From contig NZ_CP074406.1 of NCBI RefSeq assembly GCF_018388425.1, positions 3,658,001 through 3,722,000 on the forward strand: a stretch of DNA of 64,000 nucleotides. Reading direction: 5' to 3'. The notes beneath the pieces were generated by a model, which saw only the letters and a list, made by a program, of their open reading frames with translations, made no database searches and had not been told where the DNA came from. A program made the position numbers and the translations under genes. This DNA is from Nocardioides faecalis (GTDB lineage Bacteria; Actinomycetota; Actinomycetes; Propionibacteriales; Nocardioidaceae). Of the stretch, positions 58,893-64,000 are shown piece after piece; position 1 is the stretch's first letter, and the number at the start of each line of letters is the position of its first letter.

Positions 58893-60854
58893 TCACCAGA
58901 TCCGGACCCGGTCGGCCGGGTCGAGCCACAGGCCGTCGCCGGGCGCGGTCTCGAAGACCTCGTGGAACTCGTCGAGGTTGCGCGCGATGTTGGCGCGGAA
59001 CTCCGGCGGCGAGTGCGGGTCGATGGTCAGGTACTGCCGCTCCTGCTCCTCGCGACGCTTCGTGCGCCACACGAAGGCCCAGTTGAGGAACAGCCTGCGG
59101 CGGTCCTCCACCGACGCCTGCCCGCCGCAGGAGATCAGGTAGGCCGTGTGGGCGATGGTCAGCCCGCCGAGGTCGCCGATGTTCTCGCCGACGGTGAGGG
59201 CGCCGTTGACGTGCTCCCCGGGCAGGTTGCGCGGGGAGAAGCCGTCGTACTGCGCGATGAGCGCCTTGGACTTCACCTCGAACGCGGCCTTGTCGTCGGT
59301 GGTCCACCAGTCGTTGAGGTTGCCCTCGCCGTCGTACTGCGCACCCTGGTCGTCGAAGCCGTGGCCGACCTCGTGGCCGATCACCGCGCCGATGCCGCCG
59401 TAGTTTTCGGCCGGGTGGGCGTCGGGGGCGAAGAACGGCTTCTGCAGGATGCCCGCGGGGAAGCAGATCTCGTTGGTGCCGGGGTTGTAGTAGGCGTTGA
59501 CGGTCTGCGGCAGCATGAACCACTCGTCGCGGTCCACCGGCGAGCCGATCTTGGCCAGCTGCCGGTCGGTCTCGAAGGCGGCGGCGGCCTGGGCGTTGGC
59601 GACCAGGTCGTCGGGCACGACCACGAGCGCGGAGTAGTCGCGGAACTCCTCCGGGTAGCCGATCTTGGGCCGGAACGTCGCGAGCTTCTCGTAGGCGCGC
59701 TGCTTGGTCTCCTCGGTCATCCAGTCCAGCTCGGAGATGGAGACCCGGTAGGCCTCGAGCAGGTTGGCGACCAGGTCGTCCATCATCGCCTTCGAGCTCG
59801 GCGGGAAGTGCCGGGCGACGTACTCCTTGCCCACCGCCTCACCCATCGCGCCCTCGACGAAGGAGACCGCCCGCTTCCACCGCGCCCGCAGCTCCGGGGT
59901 GCCGGACAGGGTGCGGCCGTAGAAGTCGAAGTTGGTCTCGACGAAGTCGTCGGCCAGGTACGGCGCCGCGGAGCGCAGCACGCGGGAGGCGAACCAGTCG
60001 CGCCACGTCTCGATCCCGGTCTCCTCCAGCACCGTCGACAGGTGCGCCAGGTACGACGGCTGCCGCACGATGACCTCCGCCAGCGTGGCGTGCTCACCGC
60101 TGACCCGGCCGCCCAGGTTGGTGATGTAGGCGTCCCAGTCGAAGGCCGGGCACAGCTCCTTGAGCTGCTCACCACTCAGCAGGTTGTAGGTCTTCTGCAC
60201 GTCGCGGGTCTCGGCGCGCTCCCAGTGCCCCTGCGCGAGGCGGGTGTCGAGCTCGAGCACCCGGCGCGCGGCACCGGCGGGGTCGGGGTGCTCACCGAGG
60301 GCCAGCAGCCGCTCGAGATAGGCCAGGTAGGCCTGGCGGATCTCGGCGAACTTCTCGTCGCGGTAGTAGGACTCGTCAGGCAGGCCGAGGCCGCCCTGCA
60401 CGACGTGGAACAGGTAGCGGTCGGAGGCGCGGTCGTCGGTGCTGACGTAGGAGCCGAACAGGCCGTAGCCGCCGATCCGCTCGAACTCGCCGAGGAACGC
60501 GGCCAGGTCGCGGACGTCGCGCAGCGCGGCGGCTGCGGCGAGCTGGGGGCGCACCGGCTCCAGGCCGGCGGCCGCGACGGCCTCGGTGTCCATGAAGGAG
60601 TTGTAGAGATCGGCGATCTTGCGGGCGTCCTCACCGTCCACGCCCTCCGCGGCACCCGAAGCGGCGAGCTCGGTGATGATCTCCTTGACGTGCTGCTCCG
60701 CGGCATCGGCGAGCTGCACGAACGGGCCCCAGCTGGAACGGTCGGAGGGGATCTCGGCCTCACGCAGCCACGTGCCGTTGACGTGGCCGAACAGGTCGTC
60801 CTGGGGGCGGGTGTCGAGGTCCATGCCCGGGCGGGCGTCGTCGAGGATGCTCAC
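58893..60854 (-). CDS. M13-family zinc metallopeptidase
   Basis: A 653-residue neprilysin-like peptidase. The C-terminal domain shows NAYYNPGTNEICFPAGILQ, the zinc site VIGHEVGHGFDDQGAQYDGEGN (HEVGH near residue 491) and the second metal/catalytic GENIGDLGGLTIA near 556. It ends in VRIW where eukaryotic forms have CxxW. No signal peptide or membrane anchor is present, so it is probably cytoplasmic and degrades peptides. The GTG is supported by TACTCT 6 bp upstream. Confidence 0.95.
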   Translation of the reverse strand: MSILDDARPGMDLDTRPQDDLFGHVNGTWLREAEIPSDRSSWGPFVQLADAAEQHVKEIITELAASGAAEGVDGEDARKIADLYNSFMDTEAVAAAGLEPVRPQLAAAAALRDVRDLAAFLGEFERIGGYGLFGSYVSTDDRASDRYLFHVVQGGLGLPDESYYRDEKFAEIRQAYLAYLERLLALGEHPDPAGAARRVLELDTRLAQGHWERAETRDVQKTYNLLSGEQLKELCPAFDWDAYITNLGGRVSGEHATLAEVIVRQPSYLAHLSTVLEETGIETWRDWFASRVLRSAAPYLADDFVETNFDFYGRTLSGTPELRARWKRAVSFVEGAMGEAVGKEYVARHFPPSSKAMMDDLVANLLEAYRVSISELDWMTEETKQRAYEKLATFRPKIGYPEEFRDYSALVVVPDDLVANAQAAAAFETDRQLAKIGSPVDRDEWFMLPQTVNAYYNPGTNEICFPAGILQKPFFAPDAHPAENYGGIGAVIGHEVGHGFDDQGAQYDGEGNLNDWWTTDDKAAFEVKSKALIAQYDGFSPRNLPGEHVNGALTVGENIGDLGGLTIAHTAYLISCGGQASVEDRRRLFLNWAFVWRTKRREEQERQYLTIDPHSPPEFRANIARNLDEFHEVFETAPGDGLWLDPADRVRIW

Positions 60855-60927
60855 GCACCGAGAGTAGAGGACCCGACCGAGCCCCAGACGGGGCCGGGGA
60901 CGGGGCCGGTGGGCGGGGCAGGCGGAG

Positions 60928-60995
60928 GTTTCCTTGCGGTTCGGGGGGTTGCAACCCCCGAACAGCGCAGGAATCCCCGGTCGACCGGGGATTCC
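60928..60995 (-). terminator. Family C twin palindrome
   Basis: The same arrangement as at 55074: a CGGGGGGTTGCAACCCCCG palindrome, then AACAGCGCA, then a perfect 26-bp palindrome (60970-60995) whose half is GGAATCCCCGGTC. It lies 9 bp past the quinone oxidoreductase stop and probably ends its transcript. Confidence 0.85.
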
Positions 60996-61004
60996 GACGC
61001 CCCC

Positions 61005-61970
61005 TCACCCCCGCAGCCGCACGACGGACTTCCCCAACGTGGCGCGGTTGTCCATGTCGATGAGGGCCTGCCCGAACTGCTCCATCGGGTACACCTTGCC
61101 GACGGGCGGCTTGACGATGCCGGCGGTGATCATGGGCACGATCTGCTCCCACTGGCGCGCCATGTAGCCGGGGTGGGAGAAGGCGTACTCGCCCCAGCCG
61201 ACGCCGCGGACGTCGGTGTTGTTGAGCAGCAGCCGGTTCACCTTGACCTCGGGGATGCCCTCGCCGGCGGCGAAGCCGACGACGAGCACCCGGCCCTGCG
61301 GGGCCAGGGAGCGCAGGGAGTCGAGGAACAGCGAGCCGCCGACGACGTCGAGGACGACGTCGACGCCCTTGCCACCGGTCAGCGCGCGGGCGGCGTCCTT
61401 GAAGCCCTCGACGCGGATCACCTCGTCGGCGCCGGCGCGGCGGGCGAAGTCGGCCTTCTCGTCGGTGCTCACCACCGCGATCGTGCGGGCGCCGAGGCCC
61501 TTGGCGACCTGCAGCGTGGCGGTGCCGACGCCGCCGGCCGCGCCGTGCACGAGCACCGTCTCCCCGGGCTGCAGCCCGCCGCGCTCGTCGAGGGCGAACA
61601 GCGCGGTGAGGTAGTTCATCGGCAGCGCCACGGCCTCGTCGAAGGTGATCTCGTCGGGCAGGGCGAACAGGTTCTCCGTCGTACCGGTCACCAGCTCGGC
61701 GGCGCCGCCGTAGCCGCCGACGCCGGCGACCCGCTGTCCGGGGGCGAACCCGGGCCCGGAGACCACGGTGCCGGCGAAGTCGACGCCGACGGTGAACGGC
61801 GGGGTGGGCTTGAGCTGGTACTGGCCCTTGCTGAGCAACAGGTCGGGGAACGAGACGCCCACCGTGTGCACCTCGACCAGCACCTCGTGCTCGGCCGGAG
61901 TGGGGTCCGGCACCTCCTGGACGGCGATGTCGGCGGGGCCGGTGGTGTCGAGGACCTGGAGTGCACGCAT
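61005..61970 (-). CDS. NADPH:quinone oxidoreductase family protein
   Basis: A 321-residue zinc-independent medium-chain dehydrogenase. The GroES-like N-terminus is VLVEVHTVGVSFPDLLLSKGQYQLKPTPPFTVGVDFAGTV, the nucleotide-binding motif is VLVHGAAGGVGTATLQVAKGLGA near residue 140, and VLDVVGG and VVGFAAGEGIPEV follow. It reduces quinones or enoyl compounds with NADPH. It is a different branch from the PIG3-like enzyme at 8.3 kb. TAGCCT lies exactly 6 bp before the ATG. Confidence 0.9.
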   Translation of the reverse strand: MRALQVLDTTGPADIAVQEVPDPTPAEHEVLVEVHTVGVSFPDLLLSKGQYQLKPTPPFTVGVDFAGTVVSGPGFAPGQRVAGVGGYGGAAELVTGTTENLFALPDEITFDEAVALPMNYLTALFALDERGGLQPGETVLVHGAAGGVGTATLQVAKGLGARTIAVVSTDEKADFARRAGADEVIRVEGFKDAARALTGGKGVDVVLDVVGGSLFLDSLRSLAPQGRVLVVGFAAGEGIPEVKVNRLLLNNTDVRGVGWGEYAFSHPGYMARQWEQIVPMITAGIVKPPVGKVYPMEQFGQALIDMDNRATLGKSVVRLRG

Positions 61971-62067
61971 GGCGTGAGGCTAGCGGGCGGTGTGGCGTGG
62001 CTCACGCGTTTGCTCCGCCGGTCTCGGGGCAGGACGCAGGCCGGCAGCGAGCTGGAGGAAACCACGC

Positions 62068-63669
62068 GTGAGCAACAACTACTGGACCGACTGGCAGCAG
62101 AACCGCCGCATCGAGGAGGCCGAGGAGCGGCTCGACGCCGAGCGGCGCGCCCGCAGCCGGCTGGCCGAGCACATGCGCCGCCAGCAGGGCGACCTGCAGA
62201 GCCAGATCGACCGGTTGACCCGCGCGTTCGTGGCGCTGGTGGAGCACGAGGACATCCGGGCCGAGCTGGGCCAGCACGCGGACGCGGCGGCGCTGCGCCG
62301 CTACGCCCGCGAGGTGGTGGCGACCGTGATCGTCACCGGCGGTGCGGCGCTGCGCGGCGTGGCCGAGCCGGGCGACGTCCCCGGCTACTGGCTGGCCGCG
62401 GCCGCGCGGGGGGTGGCGAGCATCGCCCGCGGGGAGGCCGGTGGCGAGGAGCTCCTTGCCGAGGCACGGCGCCGCGACCCGGTCCGCGCCGCCCTGTTCG
62501 GCTGCCTGCTGGCCGCCCAGACCCGGGACCCGCGGTGGGCCCCCGCCGACCTGGCCGCGGTGTTGCCCGACGGTACGACGATCGCCACCGCGCAGCGCAG
62601 GATCTGGCTGGCCGTGGCCGAGGGCCGGCTCGCCCCGGCGGACGTCGACGCGCCCGGCCAGCTGGTCACCGCGCTGCGCCGGGTGGTGGAGTCCGACCCG
62701 GTGGCGATCGAGGCCCGGGTCACCGACTGGCTGTCGAAGCGCGCCGCCACCTCGTCCAAGGCGCTGCCCGCGGAGAAGGCCGCCGCCGAGCTGGACGCCC
62801 TGCGCACGCTGCTGACCCACGGCACCGACACGGCGCCCCAGCCGCGCAGCGCCGCCAGGGGCGGTGTGGTGGCGAGCTTCCTCGGCGCCGACCTCGACGC
62901 CGATCCGGTGGCGCCGAGCGACCCTGCCGACCTCCCCCCGGAGGACCCGGAGGCCGACTGCCTGCGCTCGCTGGTCGACGAGGGCTCGCCCGCCGAGGGC
63001 GACATCCTGCAGCGGATGGTGGCCGTGCGCGCCGACCTCGGCTTCCTCGACGAACGGGCCGCGTCGATGACCTCCACCTACACCGAGCCGGCCGGGGACG
63101 TGACGCAGCTGGTGCTCGAGGACCTGGCCGCCGGCCCGGGCTCCCCGGTCAGCGACGTCGCCCTGCGGGTGCTGGCTCCGACACTGGGCCGCCTCGCCGA
63201 GGACCTGGGCCGCCGGGCTGCGGCCGCCCCCGAGGCGACCAAGGACGTGAACGCCGTCGGCGGCGGTGCCTCGATCCGGGTGGGCACCGCGGGGCCGGTG
63301 GGTGAGTGGCGCGGACCGGTCACCGAGTCGGTGCTGCGCCGCCACCCGATCGGCGCGTGGATGCAGCCCACCGGCATCGGCCTGGCGGCGCTCGGCGCGG
63401 TGCTCACGGTGCTCGGGCTCCTGCTGCCCGGCCTGGTCGGGATCGGCGTGGTGCTGCTGCTCGGCGGCGGCGGGCTGCTGGGGTGGATGTTCCACCGTCG
63501 CCAGCAGCGCACCTCGGACCTGGCCAGCACGCTCGAGGCCACCGAGCAGCGGGTGGACCAGACCCGCCACGAGCTGATCGAGGAGCACTCTCGCGCGGCG
63601 AGTGCCGCGGGCAGCGCCCAGGCCGCGCTCGGCGTGGTGCGCCGCCAGCTCGGGGTGGTGACCGGCTGA
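62068..63669 (+). CDS. Large membrane-anchored protein of unknown function
   Basis: A 533-residue protein. An N-terminal coiled-coil (about 12-60: RIEEAEERLDAERRARSRLAEHMRRQQGDLQSQIDRL) is followed by a helical repeat-rich middle. Near the C-terminus two or three membrane helices (GIGLAALGAVLTVLGLLLPGLVGIGVVLLLGGGGLLGWMF) precede a short cytoplasmic coiled-coil. No family is recognised. A GGAGG site 9-12 nt before the GTG decides the start at 62068 rather than any longer reading. Confidence 0.75.
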   Translation: MSNNYWTDWQQNRRIEEAEERLDAERRARSRLAEHMRRQQGDLQSQIDRLTRAFVALVEHEDIRAELGQHADAAALRRYAREVVATVIVTGGAALRGVAEPGDVPGYWLAAAARGVASIARGEAGGEELLAEARRRDPVRAALFGCLLAAQTRDPRWAPADLAAVLPDGTTIATAQRRIWLAVAEGRLAPADVDAPGQLVTALRRVVESDPVAIEARVTDWLSKRAATSSKALPAEKAAAELDALRTLLTHGTDTAPQPRSAARGGVVASFLGADLDADPVAPSDPADLPPEDPEADCLRSLVDEGSPAEGDILQRMVAVRADLGFLDERAASMTSTYTEPAGDVTQLVLEDLAAGPGSPVSDVALRVLAPTLGRLAEDLGRRAAAAPEATKDVNAVGGGASIRVGTAGPVGEWRGPVTESVLRRHPIGAWMQPTGIGLAALGAVLTVLGLLLPGLVGIGVVLLLGGGGLLGWMFHRRQQRTSDLASTLEATEQRVDQTRHELIEEHSRAASAAGSAQAALGVVRRQLGVVTG

Positions 63670-63704
63670 GCCGCGGGGCTCAGCGCTGACCTCGGCAGCT
63701 GGGC

Positions 63705-64000
63705 TCAGCCGCGGTCGCGGTGTGCCGCGATGAGGGCGGCGTACCAGTCGAAGGAGCGCTTCGGGGTGCGCACCTGGGTCTCGAAGTCGACGTGGACCAG
63801 GCCGAACCGCTGGGTGTAGCCCTCCGCCCACTCGAAGTTGTCGAGGAGCGACCAGGCGTAGTAGCCGCGCACGTCGACGCCGCGCTCGACAGCCTCGGCG
63901 ATCGCCCGCAGGTGGGCACGGTGGTAGGCGATGCGGGGGGCGTCGTCGACGACCCCGTCCGTGTCGGGACCCATGTTGTAGGCGCATCCCGACTCGGTGA
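63705..64000 (-). CDS. GH1 beta-glucosidase, C-terminal part (cut by window edge)
   Basis: The last 98 residues of a family 1 glycoside hydrolase. The nucleophile region reads TESGCAYN, with Glu in the position of the usual TENG. The substrate-binding YAWSLLDNFEWAEGYTQRFGLVHVDFETQVRTPKRSFDWYAALI is intact. It hydrolyses beta-glucosides or related sugars and is probably cytoplasmic. The N-terminal part, including the acid/base NEP motif, lies beyond the right edge. Confidence 0.93.
   Translation of the reverse strand, partial: TESGCAYNMGPDTDGVVDDAPRIAYHRAHLRAIAEAVERGVDVRGYYAWSLLDNFEWAEGYTQRFGLVHVDFETQVRTPKRSFDWYAALIAAHRDRG

Noticed and set aside
58962..63305. A plus-strand open frame of about 1450 codons antisense to the M13 peptidase and quinone reductase genes
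   Set aside because: It is a GC-codon shadow: its protein is low-complexity Gly/Arg/Val/Glu without domains, it crosses a palindromic intergenic element, and the opposite strand carries well-recognised enzymes.

Overview
The window is very GC-rich DNA from an actinobacterium. The gene set points to the Nocardioidaceae (a Nocardioides-like organism). It includes a proteasome activator of the Bpa type with a C-terminal hydrophobic-Tyr-X tail, WXG-type secretion-like proteins, a TB7.3-like biotinyl carrier, DUF4446, DUF6457 and SEC-C proteins, and many genes whose -10 hexamer sits 6-7 bp before the start codon. The taxonomic call is an inference from gene content. No rRNA gene is present.

Layout. 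1-6.3 kb: a heliorhodopsin cut by the left edge, a methyltransferase, three tRNA genes (Arg-ACG, Ser-GCT, Ser-TGA), a LuxR-like regulator, a secreted EEP-family protein and a small biotinyl carrier. 6.3-9.9 kb: nitrilase, MobA-like enzyme, DUF6457, quinone oxidoreductase and proteasome activator. 10-15.8 kb: serS with a HAD phosphatase and a secreted protein, an aldo/keto reductase, and a PAP2-diacylglycerol kinase fusion. 16-19 kb: a lipoprotein divergent from two WXG/ESX-like proteins. 19.5-23.9 kb: a complete Fe3+-siderophore ABC importer (two permeases, ATPase, binding protein) behind a DtxR/IdeR-type box. 24-30.5 kb: pheA, arginine deiminase, a cyclic-nucleotide-binding protein, glycerophosphodiester phosphodiesterase, PspC and a PrmC-like methyltransferase. 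30.5-39.7 kb: membrane proteins, AAA ATPase, Fpg/Nei glycosylase, rhodanese, paired lipoproteins, Leu/Phe-tRNA-protein transferase, EcsC and a sulfotransferase pair. 39.7-45.2 kb: a leucine-degradation cluster (mccB, mccA, HMG-CoA lyase) with a divergent TetR regulator and two matching operators. 46.8-57.3 kb: AidB-type acyl-CoA dehydrogenase with a divergent PaaX-like regulator, SNF2 helicase with a SWIM-finger partner, a repeat-bearing membrane protein, and RecQ fused to a phosphoribosyltransferase-like domain. 57.5-64 kb: DUF2470, M13 metallopeptidase, quinone oxidoreductase, a large unknown protein and the end of a GH1 beta-glucosidase.

Three unrelated families of palindromic or inverted-repeat elements lie immediately downstream of stop codons, all of them after minus-strand genes. 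Family A consists of 22-bp units in head-to-head arrays near 13.0, 26.8 and 40.8 kb. Family B is a roughly 50-bp hairpin at 15.9, 19.5 and 46.7 kb. Family C is a twin palindrome at 55.1 and 60.9 kb. The word GTACGAC/GTCGTAC is strikingly frequent, is repeatedly spelled with rare codons inside genes, and sits at the centre of both large family A arrays. These features are the most interesting unexplained structure here. No phage, insertion sequence or CRISPR array was seen, and no gene-free stretch exceeds about 300 bp.
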